NCBI GenBank assembly: GCA_902626505.1
Contig: CACOFQ010000006.1
Coordinates: forward strand, 1-64,000
DNA from: an uncultured Marinoscillum sp.
Lineage (GTDB): Bacteria; Bacteroidota; Bacteroidia; Cytophagales; MED-G16
Direction: 5' to 3'
Length of the DNA stretch: 64,000 bases
The notes under the pieces: generated by a model
What the model saw: only the letters and a program-made list of their open reading frames with translations
What the model was told of the DNA's origin: nothing
Databases searched by the model: none
Translations under genes and position numbers: made by a program
Part shown: positions 17,162 to 27,402 of the stretch, one piece after another
Layout: the number at the start of each line of letters is the position of its first letter
Numbering within the stretch: position 1 is the first letter of the stretch

Positions 17162-18746
17162 TTATTTGCTTATCAATAAAACTCCTCAAAATTAATAACA
17201 TCAAACTTCCTAATGTAATAATTACAAGAGAATATATTGCAGAGAGGGGTATCATTTCCTCAATTGCAAACTGATACGTTTGAGTTGCTAAAGTATCAAA
17301 ATTAAAAGGACTAAGTATTAATGTAATAGGTAGCTCTTTCATAACATCAATAAAAGTCACAACAAAAGCACTAATTAAAGCAAACTTATTAATTGGCAAG
17401 TGTAATCTTCTTAATAGATTTAATGGATTTAAACCTAAATTTCTGCCTGTATCATCTATTGTTATGGGATGTTTATCTATACTAGATTTGATAGGAGATT
17501 TAGCTACAGCAAGAAATCGAATTAAATATGCAAAAATAAGAACATAAAAAGTTCCTAAAAGAGAAGAATTACTAAATAGTAGAATAACCCCTAGACCTAT
17601 TATAGCTCCAGGTAATGCATACCCTAATGATATCAAACTACTCACATAAGAATTTATTTTCGAATTTGATATTCTTTCAACAAAAAGAAAAAATAGAGCA
17701 ATAAAAATTATAATTATAGATGATAATGAGGAAACATAAATAGTATTGTTAGTTAATCGAAAAAGTTTATCAAAGTTTGTAATAGCAAACGATTCAATAG
17801 TGTTATTTAAAATAAAAGAAAAGGGAATTAAAAAACCAAATAAAAAAGGAATTGAACAAATTAAAATAACCATTAAAGCTCTTGAACCTCCTAGACCTTT
17901 TACTTTATTCAACTGAGTATTTTTTTGATAATAAAACTTTGATTTACTCATTGAAAATCTATCAATTGCAAAAAAACACAATACTACTAGCAACAAAATA
18001 CATGCAAGTTGAATTGCACCATTAACATCTCCAAATGAATTCCAAGACCTAAAAATTCCAATTGTAAAGGTATTTACCCCAAAGTATTTAACCGCTCCAT
18101 ATTCATTTAATACCTCCATTATTACTAAAAACAAACCTGAAAAAATCGCAGGTCTGGATAATGGAAGTATGACTTTAAAAAAAGTTTGAATTTTCGATAA
18201 CCCTAAGTTGCGTGATATATTAATATAATTAGAACCTATAAGACTAAAGGAAATTCTGGATGCGGTATATATATAAGGGTATAAAGCTAACCCCAACAAA
18301 ATTCCTAGTATCTCTACTTGTAAATAATCTCTGTTTATAATTTCAGCAAAAAAAGGACTTCTTTCTCTAAAAAAACTTTGTATTGGTCCAGTATAACTTA
18401 ATATATCTATATATGTAAAACCCATAATATACGAAGGTATAGCCAATGGAAGGTAAAGAACTATATCAAAGAAATTTCTCCCAAGAAAAGTATAATTGCT
18501 AATTATCCAAGCAGGAATTATTCCTAAAAATAATGCAGTTATAGAGGTTATAAGAATTAAATATAAAGTATTTAAGGTATAATCAAACAACAAATTATCA
18601 AGTAGATATAGTAAAGTATCTGTGGTACCAGAAAAAAAATTTATAATTAAAATAATTACAGGAGCAAGTAAAATTATTGCAAAAATTACACTGCCAAAAA
18701 CCCATCTTTTATTTTCAATAGCAAAAAAACGATGTATTATTTCCAA
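17151..18746 (-). CDS. fbpB: Fe(III) ABC transporter, fused permease (FbpB-like)
   Basis: A 531-residue inner-membrane permease with about twelve hydrophobic segments in two homologous halves. Each half carries an EAA-type coupling loop: SRNLGLSKIQTFFKVILP in the first and GRNLGLNPLNLLRRLHLP in the second. Two fused permease domains are the rule for FbpB/SfuB/FutB iron transporters. The start overlaps the end of the binding-protein gene by 10 bases, and the end overlaps the ATPase gene by 11, so the three are translationally coupled. Confidence 0.9.
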   Translation of the reverse strand: MEIIHRFFAIENKRWVFGSVIFAIILLAPVIILIINFFSGTTDTLLYLLDNLLFDYTLNTLYLILITSITALFLGIIPAWIISNYTFLGRNFFDIVLYLPLAIPSYIMGFTYIDILSYTGPIQSFFRERSPFFAEIINRDYLQVEILGILLGLALYPYIYTASRISFSLIGSNYINISRNLGLSKIQTFFKVILPLSRPAIFSGLFLVIMEVLNEYGAVKYFGVNTFTIGIFRSWNSFGDVNGAIQLACILLLVVLCFFAIDRFSMSKSKFYYQKNTQLNKVKGLGGSRALMVILICSIPFLFGFLIPFSFILNNTIESFAITNFDKLFRLTNNTIYVSSLSSIIIIFIALFFLFVERISNSKINSYVSSLISLGYALPGAIIGLGVILLFSNSSLLGTFYVLIFAYLIRFLAVAKSPIKSSIDKHPITIDDTGRNLGLNPLNLLRRLHLPINKFALISAFVVTFIDVMKELPITLILSPFNFDTLATQTYQFAIEEMIPLSAIYSLVIITLGSLMLLILRSFIDKQINVS

Positions 18747-19759
18747 CCGGTTCTATCAAATATTTTTAACGCTTCAGGCCTAAATTCACCTAGTGCATTT
18801 AAATTTAATTTGTCAATTTTAAAATCCCCCCAACTTTTTACAATATCTGAAGGCTCAACTAAGGAATTAGCAGGATATTCATAACTATTATTGACATAAA
18901 CTTCCTGAGCTTCCTGACTTGTAAGATACTCAATTAATTTAATTGCATTTTCTTTATTAGGTGAACTCTTAGTTAGTCCAATTGCAGATATATTAATGTG
19001 ACTTCCACGTTCACCAACTCCTTGATTTGGGAAAAAAACGGATACTGAATTACCAGCATTTAACTCTTCTTCTTTCTCAGAAGATAATAATAGCCCAATA
19101 TAATAGGAGTTTACAATAGCAATATCTCCTTGTCCTGCAGCAATAGCTTTTACTTGATCTCTATCACTACCTTTAGGGTCTCGCGCAAAATTACTTACAA
19201 CTGCAGAAGACCAGTCCTCAGTATTTTCAACTCCGAGGTTGGCCACTAGAGATGACATTAATGCTTGATTATATGCATTAGATGATGATCTTACTAATAT
19301 TCTATTTTTCCATTTTGGATCAGCTAAATCTTCATATGTACTAAGGTCGGATTCTTTTACTCTCTCTTTACTATAAACAATAACTCTTGACCTATAAGTT
19401 ATTGGAGCCCAAAACTCATCAGGGTCTCTTAAATCAGTTAGAATATTTTTATTAATATTTTGAGATTCAATTTTTTGTAAAACACCAGCCTCCCTTGCGT
19501 TATACAATTTACCAGCATCTACCGTGACAAAGAGGTCTGCTGGAGAATTGTCACCTTCATTTTTTAATCTTTCAATCAATTGATCCGCATTAGCTTTTAC
19601 CACATTAACCTTAATTCCTGTTTTCTCGGTAAAATTTTTATATTGTAATTCATCAACAGCATAATGCCTTTGGCTATATAAGTTAACTTCTCGTATAGAT
19701 TCTTGATTAGTTGAACAAGCTGATATAATAAAGGTAAATAATAATAAAAATTTTCTCAT
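18737..19759 (-). CDS. fbpA: Fe(III)-binding lipoprotein of ABC transporter (FutA/FbpA-like)
   Basis: A 340-residue lipoprotein with lipobox IISAC (Cys15). The mature part begins with VNLYSQRHYAVDE and contains NSYYIGLLL with Tyr219-Tyr220, the tyrosine pair that coordinates ferric iron in FutA/FbpA proteins; SSNAYNQALMSSLVANLG and the VGERGSHINISAIG segment are also typical. It binds Fe(III) in the periplasm and delivers it to the FbpB-like permease. It is the first gene of the operon, and a perfect operator-like palindrome lies 9 bases upstream of the start codon, which supports iron control. Confidence 0.92.
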   Translation of the reverse strand: MRKFLLLFTFIISACSTNQESIREVNLYSQRHYAVDELQYKNFTEKTGIKVNVVKANADQLIERLKNEGDNSPADLFVTVDAGKLYNAREAGVLQKIESQNINKNILTDLRDPDEFWAPITYRSRVIVYSKERVKESDLSTYEDLADPKWKNRILVRSSSNAYNQALMSSLVANLGVENTEDWSSAVVSNFARDPKGSDRDQVKAIAAGQGDIAIVNSYYIGLLLSSEKEEELNAGNSVSVFFPNQGVGERGSHINISAIGLTKSSPNKENAIKLIEYLTSQEAQEVYVNNSYEYPANSLVEPSDIVKSWGDFKIDKLNLNALGEFRPEALKIFDRTGWK

Positions 19760-19768
19760 AATATGTTA

Positions 19769-19785
19769 TTTAGATTAATTCTAAA
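19769..19785. promoter_or_regulatory. Operator-like palindrome, site E (perfect)
   Basis: TTTAGA-TTAAT-TCTAAA, with perfect 6-bp arms, 9 bases upstream of the fbpA start codon on the minus strand. It matches sites A-D of the neighbouring DUF4856/imelysin/TonB/DUF6607 units. Being in front of a ferric-iron transporter, it is the strongest hint that the shared regulator responds to iron. It is also about 93 bases upstream of fumC on the other strand. Confidence 0.65.
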
Positions 19786-19877
19786 CTGCAATTAAATAAA
19801 TAATTATGTAAAAACAAATCAAGTCATTGATGAATCTTGCTAAACAAAAGATATTTATATTTAATTTTATATTAAAT

Positions 19878-21266
19878 ATGAAAGAAAGAACTGAAAAAGA
19901 TTCAATTGGAAATATCCTTGTTGACTCTGAAAAATACTGGGGGGCACAAACACAAAGGTCTTTACAGAATTTTGATATTGGGTTTGAGAAAATGCCATGG
20001 GAAATAATAGAAAGTTTTGCGGTATTAAAAATGGCAGCAGCAGAAACAAATTATGATTTAGGTGTTTTAGATAGGAAAAAAATGGAAGTTATAGTAGGGG
20101 TATGTGGAGAGATAATTGATGGAAAACTAATGGATCATTTTCCATTATCAGTGTGGCAAACTGGATCAGGAACACAATCAAATATGAATGTAAATGAGGT
20201 GATAGCTAATAGAGCACATGTGGTTATGGGCGGAAAGCTAACTGACAAAATAAAAAAAATACACCCAAATGATGATGTAAACAAATCTCAATCATCAAAC
20301 GACACATTTCCAACTGCAATGAACATGTCAGCATATCATTTACTAAGCAGCTATACAATTCCATGTATAGAGAGTTTAGCTAAAGAAATAAAAAATAAAT
20401 CAAGAGAATTTAAAAATATTGTAAAAATAGGAAGAACTCATTTTATGGATGCAACTCCTCTTACATTAGGAATGGAGTTTAGCGGATACTCTACACAACT
20501 TGAAAACTCAATTAAAAATATAAAAGAATCACTTAATCACCTTTCAGAATTAGCTTTAGGTGGTACAGCAGTAGGAACCGGACTTAATACTCCAAAGGGG
20601 TATTCTAAGTTGGTAGCAGAAAAAATTTCAGAGATAACAGGTTATAATTTTAAATCCGCCAAGAATAAATTTGAAGCTCTAGCAGCAAATGATGCTATGG
20701 TAAAGGCGTCTGCAGCACTAAAAGGTTGTGCAGTTGCATTAATGAAAATAGCTAATGATATAAGAATGCTATCATCTGGACCGAGAAGTGGTATAGGAGA
20801 AATTATTTTACCAGCTAATGAACCCGGATCCTCAATTATGCCAGGAAAAGTAAACCCCACACAATGTGAGGCAGTAACTATGGTCTGTTCACAAGTTATG
20901 GGAAATGATGTGGCCGTTACAATTGGTGGAATGAGTGGACATTTCGAACTAAATGTTTTCAAACCAATGATTGCGCATAATGTTTTAAACTCAGCGAGAT
21001 TACTTGGGGATGTAGCCGCTTCATTTAGTCAAAACTGTATAATTGGAATCAAAGCAAATTCATCAGAAATACAAGAAAAACTTGATAAATCATTAATGTT
21101 AGTAACAGCTTTAAACACTCATATAGGGTACGATAATGCTGCAAAAATTGCAAAAAAAGCACATAAAGAAGGCCTGACCTTAAAAGAGGCTGCTCTAAAA
21201 TTAAAATTAGTTTCTGAAAAAGACTTTGATAAGTGGGTTGATCCAAAAAAGATGATTGGAAAATAA
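19878..21266 (+). CDS. fumC: Class II fumarate hydratase
   Basis: A 462-residue oxygen-stable fumarase interconverting fumarate and malate in the TCA cycle. The ATG at 19878 gives the usual [13 protein letters not shown] start; an upstream in-frame ATG (19830) would add a hydrophobic extension with no family match. The fumarase/aspartase signature [12 protein letters not shown] is at 317-328, the catalytic-site [14 protein letters not shown] at 186-199, and SSNDTFPTA at 139-147. The stop codon is followed at once by the map start. Confidence 0.95.
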   Translation: MKERTEKDSIGNILVDSEKYWGAQTQRSLQNFDIGFEKMPWEIIESFAVLKMAAAETNYDLGVLDRKKMEVIVGVCGEIIDGKLMDHFPLSVWQTGSGTQSNMNVNEVIANRAHVVMGGKLTDKIKKIHPNDDVNKSQSSNDTFPTAMNMSAYHLLSSYTIPCIESLAKEIKNKSREFKNIVKIGRTHFMDATPLTLGMEFSGYSTQLENSIKNIKESLNHLSELALGGTAVGTGLNTPKGYSKLVAEKISEITGYNFKSAKNKFEALAANDAMVKASAALKGCAVALMKIANDIRMLSSGPRSGIGEIILPANEPGSSIMPGKVNPTQCEAVTMVCSQVMGNDVAVTIGGMSGHFELNVFKPMIAHNVLNSARLLGDVAASFSQNCIIGIKANSSEIQEKLDKSLMLVTALNTHIGYDNAAKIAKKAHKEGLTLKEAALKLKLVSEKDFDKWVDPKKMIGK

Positions 21267-22031
21267 ATGATTGTTTATAAAAGCTCAGAACAAATTGAAC
21301 TTATAAGAGAGAGTGCGTTGTTAGTTTCCAAAACACTAGGAGAACTAAAAAAATATATATTTCCTGGTGCAATTCCCATAGAGCTGGATAAAATAGCAGA
21401 AACCTTTATAAGAGACCATGGTGCTGAACCTGGGTTCTTAGGAATGTATGACTTTCCAAATTCACTTTGTATCTCAATTAATGAAGAGGTTGTTCACGGA
21501 ATACCTAAAAATAAACCACTGAAAAATGGAGATATTGTTTCAATTGATTGCGGGGTACTTAAAAATAATTATTATGGTGACCACGCATATACTTTTACTG
21601 TTGGGGATGTAGACGAACAAATTATTAAGCTTTTAGAAGTTACTAAAGAGTCTCTTTATAGAGGAATTAAGAAACTTGAAGTAGGAAATAGAATTGGAGA
21701 TGTAAGCTCAGAGATTCAAAACTTTACAGAAAGTCACGGGTACGGAGTAGTAAGAGAGCTAGTTGGGCACGGTCTAGGAAAAAGCTTACATGAAGAGCCT
21801 GACATACCAAACTTTGGAATAAAAAATACTGGTCCTAAAATTCAAAATGGTCTTGTAGTTGCTATAGAACCTATGATAAATCTTGGAGTCAAAGACGTTG
21901 AACAAAGTAACGACGGGTGGACTGTAGTGACTAAAGACAAAAAGCCTTCAGCTCATTTTGAGCATAATGTTGCGGTAATTAAAGGTAAACCAGAATTACT
22001 TTCAACCTTTGATTTTATTGAAAAAGACTAA
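21267..22031 (+). CDS. map: Methionine aminopeptidase, type I
   Basis: A 254-residue enzyme that removes the initiator Met from nascent proteins. The five metal ligands are visible as Asp94 (SIDCG), Asp105 (YGDHAYTF), His168 (GHGLGKSLHEEP), Glu201 (AIEPMINLG) and Glu232 (HFEHNVAV), and His77 lies in VVHGIP. No N-terminal extension, so type I. It starts directly after the fumC stop codon, and its 3' end overlaps the convergent GH3-family gene by 17 bases. Confidence 0.95.
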   Translation: MIVYKSSEQIELIRESALLVSKTLGELKKYIFPGAIPIELDKIAETFIRDHGAEPGFLGMYDFPNSLCISINEEVVHGIPKNKPLKNGDIVSIDCGVLKNNYYGDHAYTFTVGDVDEQIIKLLEVTKESLYRGIKKLEVGNRIGDVSSEIQNFTESHGYGVVRELVGHGLGKSLHEEPDIPNFGIKNTGPKIQNGLVVAIEPMINLGVKDVEQSNDGWTVVTKDKKPSAHFEHNVAVIKGKPELLSTFDFIEKD

Positions 22032-23526
22032 TATGCTCTAACATGCCGTCTAAGTATTTTCTGTCATTTGATAGTCTAGGTATTTTATTTTGTCCTCCAA
22101 GTTTACCCTTTGACTTAAGCCAGTAATCAAAAAACCCAGTCTTTACAAAATGAACCTTTGGTTGCTTAATTGCAATATCCTTATATCTTTTAGCATCGTA
22201 ATCTGAATTGATTTTTCTTAATTCTTCGTCTAATAAGTTTATAAACTTTTCTTTATTTTTTGGTTCTTCAATAAACTCAATAATCCACTCGTGCGCACCT
22301 CTTTTTGTACCAGTAATAAAAATTGGAGCAGCAGAATAATTATAAAATGATACTGATAGTTTTTCACACGTTCTTGATAATGCTAAATCAGCATTTTCAA
22401 TAACCAATTCCTCACCAAATGCATTTATAAAATGTTTTGTTCTTCCTGTAATAAGAATTTTAAATGGACTTAAAGAGACAAATTTAATTGTGTCACCAAT
22501 TCTATATCTCCACAAACCTGAAAAAGTCGATATAACTAAAGCGTAATCTCTATTAAGTTTAACCCCAGAAATATCAGTTATTTTTTTTGACTTTCTATCT
22601 TCAAACTCGTAAAACACACCATGGTTGGTAAGCAACAACATTGAATTAGAATTTGGGTCGTCCTGAAAAGCAAAGAATCCCTCAGAGGCATTATAAGTTT
22701 CTTGATAATTCATATGGGTTCTAGGAATTAACTCTTTAAACAAGCTTTTGTAAGGCAAAAAGGAAACAGCTCCATGAATAAAAAGCTCAAGATTTGGCCA
22801 AACTTCTAATATGTTTTTTTTATCAGTAATCTTAAGAACTTCCTTTATTAAAACAATGGTCCAAGTTGGAACTCCTGATAAGTTAGTAATGTTTTGTTTT
22901 GATGTGATTTCAGCCATTATTTTAATTTTCTTTTCCCATTCTGGCATAAGAGCTATATCAATACTTGGAGTTCTAAGATATGATGCCCAAAAAGGAAGAT
23001 TTTTTAATAAAATAGCGGAAATGTCGCCAGTGAAAATTTTTTTCTTATCATCATATGGGGTTATTTGTTTACTACCTCCAAGAGCCAAAGCTAGACCATC
23101 AAATAGTTTTGACTTCTTATTGTTTTTTAGGTAAACAGATAGTAAGTCTCTGCCTGCTTTCAAATGATTAAGATCTAAAGATTCTTTAGAAACCGGAATG
23201 AACTTACTAACATCATTTGTGGTCCCAGATGACTTGGCGAACCAGGTTATTTCTTCAGGCCATATCACATTTTTATCACCGTTAAGAACACTTTTTATTT
23301 TTTTAAAAAAATCTTCATAATTAACAATTGGAACTTTTTTTGAATAATCATTATAAGATTTTATAGAACTAAAATTATACTCCTTTCCATATAAAGTATT
23401 TCTCCCTCTTTTAATTAATGTAGATAAAATTTGATTTTGATCTTTTTTAGCATTTGCCTTAAACTCCGATATAGATTTCTCTCTATTTTTTAAGAAAAAA
23501 CGAGCAAAAGAAGTTAAAACACTCAT
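22015..23526 (-). CDS. GH3 auxin-responsive-promoter family protein (acyl-adenylate-forming)
   Basis: A 503-residue protein of the GH3 fold, which belongs to the adenylate-forming enzymes. FAKSSGTTNDVSKFIPVS resembles the ATP-binding loop of GH3 acyl-acid amido synthetases, and TYNASEGFFAFQ and LWRYRIGDTIKFVS are also typical of the family. Plant members conjugate amino acids to hormones; the role in Bacteroidota is not known, so no substrate is proposed. It is transcribed after lptB, two bases away. Confidence 0.85.
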   Translation of the reverse strand: MSVLTSFARFFLKNREKSISEFKANAKKDQNQILSTLIKRGRNTLYGKEYNFSSIKSYNDYSKKVPIVNYEDFFKKIKSVLNGDKNVIWPEEITWFAKSSGTTNDVSKFIPVSKESLDLNHLKAGRDLLSVYLKNNKKSKLFDGLALALGGSKQITPYDDKKKIFTGDISAILLKNLPFWASYLRTPSIDIALMPEWEKKIKIMAEITSKQNITNLSGVPTWTIVLIKEVLKITDKKNILEVWPNLELFIHGAVSFLPYKSLFKELIPRTHMNYQETYNASEGFFAFQDDPNSNSMLLLTNHGVFYEFEDRKSKKITDISGVKLNRDYALVISTFSGLWRYRIGDTIKFVSLSPFKILITGRTKHFINAFGEELVIENADLALSRTCEKLSVSFYNYSAAPIFITGTKRGAHEWIIEFIEEPKNKEKFINLLDEELRKINSDYDAKRYKDIAIKQPKVHFVKTGFFDYWLKSKGKLGGQNKIPRLSNDRKYLDGMLEHISLFQ

Positions 23527-23528
23527 TT

Positions 23529-24272
23529 TTATAACTTTCTTTTTAGCTCAAACCTTTGACCTAAATATAACTTTCTGACTTGTTCATCAGAGGCAAGCTC
23601 TTCAGATGTTCCTGATTTTAGTAATTTTCCTTCAAACATAAGGTATGACCTGTCGGTAATTGATAAGGTTTCATCAACATTATGATCTGTTATTAAGATC
23701 CCTATATTCTTCTTTTTTAAAGAATAAACTATGTTTTGGATTTCTTCAACCGCAATTGGATCAACTCCCGCAAAAGGTTCGTCTAATAAAATGAATTTAG
23801 GTTCGGTTGCTAAAGCCCTAGCAATTTCTGTTCTTCTCCTTTCTCCACCTGAAAGCACCATCCCTAAATTATTTTGAATGCCTTCAAGCCCAAACTCTTT
23901 TAAAAGCTTTTCTGCTTTTTCTTTTTGTTGATTTTGATCTAAACTTGTTCCCTCCAACACTGCTAAAATATTATCTTTTACAGATAAATTTCTAAAAACT
24001 GATGCCTCCTGAGCTAAATACCCTATTCCCTTTCTTGCTCTCTTATACATAGGTAGCCTAGTGATATTTTCATTGCCGATAAACACTTCTCCTTCATCTG
24101 GTTTTATTAAACCAACGATTGAATAAAAAGTTGTTGTTTTTCCAGCTCCATTAGGTCCTAACAGCCCAACAATTTCACCTTGGTTAACACTTAGTGAAAC
24201 GTTATCTACCACCTTTTTGGTGCCATAAATTTTAACTAATGAATTGGCTGATAACGACATTTGGGTATTCAT
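23529..24272 (-). CDS. lptB: LPS export ABC transporter ATPase
   Basis: A 247-residue ABC ATPase. Walker A is GPNGAGKTT (39-47), the signature is [15 protein letters not shown], Walker B is [20 protein letters not shown], and [12 protein letters not shown] follows; this combination is characteristic of LptB, which drives LPS from the inner membrane through LptFG to the Lpt bridge. A second Met at residue 5 (24260) may be the real start, since a TATTTTTG element lies only four bases before the first ATG. The GH3-family gene follows immediately. Confidence 0.93.
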   Translation of the reverse strand: MNTQMSLSANSLVKIYGTKKVVDNVSLSVNQGEIVGLLGPNGAGKTTTFYSIVGLIKPDEGEVFIGNENITRLPMYKRARKGIGYLAQEASVFRNLSVKDNILAVLEGTSLDQNQQKEKAEKLLKEFGLEGIQNNLGMVLSGGERRRTEIARALATEPKFILLDEPFAGVDPIAVEEIQNIVYSLKKKNIGILITDHNVDETLSITDRSYLMFEGKLLKSGTSEELASDEQVRKLYLGQRFELKRKL

Positions 24273-24276
24273 GCAA

Positions 24277-24284
24277 CAAAAATA
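24277..24284 (-). promoter_or_regulatory. Putative -7 element of lptB
   Basis: Minus-strand TATTTTTG, matching TAnnTTTG. It ends four bases before the first lptB ATG, leaving almost no leader. Either the message is near-leaderless or translation begins at the second Met, 12 bases further on. Confidence 0.4.
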
Positions 24285-24331
24285 TATATAATTAGTTTAT
24301 ATTGTTAATTTTACAATTAAACCAAGTTAAA

Positions 24332-24910
24332 ATGTTAAGAAGAAATAAAGTTCGGCTTTTCTTTTTCTTTAAAAATTTTTTGAGAGGGCTTTTATTTTTT
24401 GCCGTAGCTCTTGGATTTTATAAAATTACATTTAGTTATTTAGACTTATCTTCTTTAAAAAATCAGATAACGTTTGATTTTCCTTCCTTTTTTGTTTTTC
24501 TGTTATTTTTTACATCTGAAGTTGTTTTAGGAATAATTCCACCTGAACTATTTATGATTTGGGCTATTACCTCCAAGCCAATACAATCTTATCTATTTTA
24601 TGTAATTATGTTTTCTGTATTATCATATACAGCTGGCTTTGTAGCATTTCTTTTTGGAAAATATTTACACAATACATGGTTGTATGATTTCATGAAAAGA
24701 AATATTATAGGAAAGTATGAAAGAAAAATCACTGCTTTTGGGTGGTTAGTGATAGTGGTAGCTGCAATAACACCTATTCCTTTTTCTGCAACATGTGCTG
24801 TTGTTGGCGCTGTAGGATTTGATAGAAAAAAATACCTGTTTTACTCTTTAGCAAGATTTATAAGATATGCTATTTATGGATTTTTTATTTGGTTAGCCCA
24901 CCCATTTTAA
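24332..24910 (+). CDS. VTT/DedA-like small membrane protein
   Basis: A 192-residue integral membrane protein starting at the ATG at 24332 (basic MLRRNKVRLFFFF, then the first membrane segment). The VTT-like core is AAITPIPFSATCAVVGAVGFDRKKYLFYSLARFIRYAIYG, a Pro-rich re-entrant region followed by a terminal basic helix, as in DedA/YqaA proteins, some of which move lipid carriers. Specific function is unknown. The stop overlaps that of the convergent cysteine desulfurase by 4 bases. Confidence 0.75.
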   Translation: MLRRNKVRLFFFFKNFLRGLLFFAVALGFYKITFSYLDLSSLKNQITFDFPSFFVFLLFFTSEVVLGIIPPELFMIWAITSKPIQSYLFYVIMFSVLSYTAGFVAFLFGKYLHNTWLYDFMKRNIIGKYERKITAFGWLVIVVAAITPIPFSATCAVVGAVGFDRKKYLFYSLARFIRYAIYGFFIWLAHPF

Positions 24911-26040
24911 AAATCTGAGATCTCTATAATTTTATTAACTACATAATCCACTTCTTCTAAAGTATTGTACTTACTAAACGAAAATCGAACATTAACACAC
25001 CCATCAACAGTAGGGATCTCTTTTAATACGTGGGAGCCGGAATCTGAACCACTAGAGCAAGCACTGCCTGCAGAAGCTGCAATATTATTAATATCTAAAT
25101 TAAACAAAAACATTTGTTGGTCATCAATATTTGGTATACTGACATTAAGAACAGTATATAAACTTTGGTCTATATCTGCAGACATTCCATTAAACTTTAC
25201 ACCCTTTATTTTTTTTTCTAAAGATGAGATCATATGTCCTTTAAGTTTTTGGACTTTCTCTCTATGACTATCAAGATTATCACTAGCTAAAGTTAAAGCT
25301 TCAGAAAGACCAATAATTCCATATACATTCTCAGTGCCTCCTCTCATATTTCTTTCCTGAGCACCCCCATGAATAAAGGGAGATATTTTATGCTTATTAT
25401 TTAAGTACAAAAAACCTATTCCTTTTGGCCCATGAAATTTATGCGCAGAACCAACAACCCCATGAATATTTATATCATTTAGGTTAATGTTATAATGACC
25501 TATAGTTTGAACTGTATCTGAATGAAGAATTGTATTATACTTTTCACAAATTTTTGAAATTGTCTTAATGTCATTAAGGTTTCCTATTTCATTATTCCCA
25601 TGCATAAGGCTTACAAGTGAATTTGTGTTTTTTCTAATTAAATTTTCTAAGTGAACATGATCAATTTCTCCTTTTTCATTAATATTAACATACTTGATAT
25701 TTATTTTATGTGACTTATTCAAATACTCACAACAATGTAAAACTGCATGGTGTTCAATCTTGGAGGTAATTATTGTATCGATTTTTTTTTCTAGAACTGT
25801 ATTTGTAATGAACATATTATCTGCCTCGGTTCCTCCTGAAGTAAAAAAAATTTCTCCTGGCTCACAACATAAAATTTCAGCAACTCTTGATCTAGACTTT
25901 TCAATAGCTGACTTTATTTCTCTACCTCTTTTATGAATTGATGATGGGTTACCAAAACCATTTTCCATGTAGGGAATCATTTTATCTAAAACCTTTTTTT
26001 CTAAGGGCGTAGTGGCAGCGTTATCGAAATATACATTCAT
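24907..26040 (-). CDS. Cysteine desulfurase (NifS/IscS type)
   Basis: A 377-residue PLP enzyme that transfers sulfur from cysteine to an active-site thiol. FDNAATTPL opens the protein, His98-His99 lie in KIEHHAVLH, the Schiff-base Lys201 is in GSAHKFHGPKG, and the catalytic Cys328 is in SAGSACSSGS, on the longer loop found in class I (IscS/NifS) enzymes. It shares a TAATG overlap with glmM. Without an adjacent iscU, I cannot say whether it serves Fe-S clusters, tRNA thiolation, or both. Confidence 0.9.
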   Translation of the reverse strand: MNVYFDNAATTPLEKKVLDKMIPYMENGFGNPSSIHKRGREIKSAIEKSRSRVAEILCCEPGEIFFTSGGTEADNMFITNTVLEKKIDTIITSKIEHHAVLHCCEYLNKSHKINIKYVNINEKGEIDHVHLENLIRKNTNSLVSLMHGNNEIGNLNDIKTISKICEKYNTILHSDTVQTIGHYNINLNDINIHGVVGSAHKFHGPKGIGFLYLNNKHKISPFIHGGAQERNMRGGTENVYGIIGLSEALTLASDNLDSHREKVQKLKGHMISSLEKKIKGVKFNGMSADIDQSLYTVLNVSIPNIDDQQMFLFNLDINNIAASAGSACSSGSDSGSHVLKEIPTVDGCVNVRFSFSKYNTLEEVDYVVNKIIEISDF

Positions 26041-27401
26041 TATAAATGTAATTTAGAAATTATTTTATTAGATATCGCTGAAGCTTCATCTAATGTTTTA
26101 GCCTCAGAAATAATTCTAACTACAGGCTCAGTATTTGATTTTCTTATATGGGTCCAACTATTTTCAAAATTTATTTTTATTCCATCTCTTAAATCAATAT
26201 TAAACTCAGAAAACTCTTCTGAAAAAGACTCAACTACTTTTTCTAAACTTCCTGAAAATTTAGTTTTAGACTTATGAATATAATACTCCGGTAAAATTTG
26301 TTTTAATTCAGATAACTTTAAATTTCTTTCTGCAAGTAAGGTCAAAATTAAACCTATTCCAATAAGGGAATCTCTTCCATAATGAGTTGACGGAAAAATA
26401 ACACCCCCGTTTCCCTCACCACCTATATCTGCTTTTACCGCTTTCATTTTCTCAACAACATTAATTTCACCTACGGGAGCAGAAAAATATTCACCAGAAT
26501 ATTTTTCAGTAATTTTCTTCAAAGCTAAAGATGACGAAAGATTTGAACAGGTAATTGGTTTTTTTATTTTAGAAATTAAATGTTCAGCAGCCGCTACAAG
26601 AGTATACTCCTCACCGAAGGGCTCCCCTTTTTCATCAACCAAACATAGCCTATCAGCATCAGGATCAACAACTATACCTAAATCAAAATCTCCACCTTTA
26701 ATTTCATTACAAATTTGGTCTATGTTTTCTGGAAGTGGTTCTGGATTATGAGCAAATTCGCCATTTGGCTCACAGTTTATTCTTTTTATTTTATTTACTC
26801 CTAAATGATCTAGAAACTTGGGAATGGCTATCCCCCCAACTGAGTTAATACCATCAACAGCAATTTTAAATTTTTTTTCAGAAATCTTATCGAGGGACAC
26901 AAGTGCTTGAGAGCTTACTAGATTTATATGATCCCTTAGAGCATTATAATATTCTCGTACTTTGCCTGGGGTATCTGATTTTTTAATTTTTCTTTCTTTC
27001 TCCTCAATAATTAAAGAAACTTTTCCTGGAGATAAAAATTCACCATTATTGTCCAAAAGTTTAAGAGCATTCCATTTTTCATCATTATGACTTGCAGAAA
27101 TCATAATACCTCCTGAAGCGTTCATCTTTTTTGTGCAAATACCTAATGTAGGAGTTGTGACTAAACCAACGTCTATTACATCGCATCCATTTTTGACTAA
27201 TGTATCCAAAACAATTTTAGAAATGTGCTTACCTGATTTACGAGCATCTCTACCGACAACAACAACTTGTTTTAATTTATTAGAAATTATTTCTGAGTAG
27301 TAAGCTAGAGTAAATTGTTTTATATCATAATCTGAGAGTGATTCCCCTGGAATATTTTCTAGAGTACCTCTTATTCCAGAGATAGATTTTATAAGTGTCA
27401 T
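26040..27401 (-). CDS. glmM: Phosphoglucosamine mutase-like phosphohexomutase
   Basis: A 453-residue alpha-D-phosphohexomutase. The phosphoserine motif ISASHND holds Ser104, the metal loop is DPDADRLCLVD, the sugar-binding loop is GEGNGGVIFPSTHYGRD, and the phosphate-binding C-terminal loop is RKSNTEPVVRI. SISGIRG at the N-terminus and overall length match GlmM, which makes glucosamine-1-phosphate for peptidoglycan and LPS. In Bacteroidota such proteins can also act as phosphomannomutase, so the substrate is probable rather than certain. It starts one base after the small NqrM-like gene. Confidence 0.88.
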   Translation of the reverse strand: MTLIKSISGIRGTLENIPGESLSDYDIKQFTLAYYSEIISNKLKQVVVVGRDARKSGKHISKIVLDTLVKNGCDVIDVGLVTTPTLGICTKKMNASGGIMISASHNDEKWNALKLLDNNGEFLSPGKVSLIIEEKERKIKKSDTPGKVREYYNALRDHINLVSSQALVSLDKISEKKFKIAVDGINSVGGIAIPKFLDHLGVNKIKRINCEPNGEFAHNPEPLPENIDQICNEIKGGDFDLGIVVDPDADRLCLVDEKGEPFGEEYTLVAAAEHLISKIKKPITCSNLSSSLALKKITEKYSGEYFSAPVGEINVVEKMKAVKADIGGEGNGGVIFPSTHYGRDSLIGIGLILTLLAERNLKLSELKQILPEYYIHKSKTKFSGSLEKVVESFSEEFSEFNIDLRDGIKINFENSWTHIRKSNTEPVVRIISEAKTLDEASAISNKIISKLHL

Positions 27402-27402
27402 T

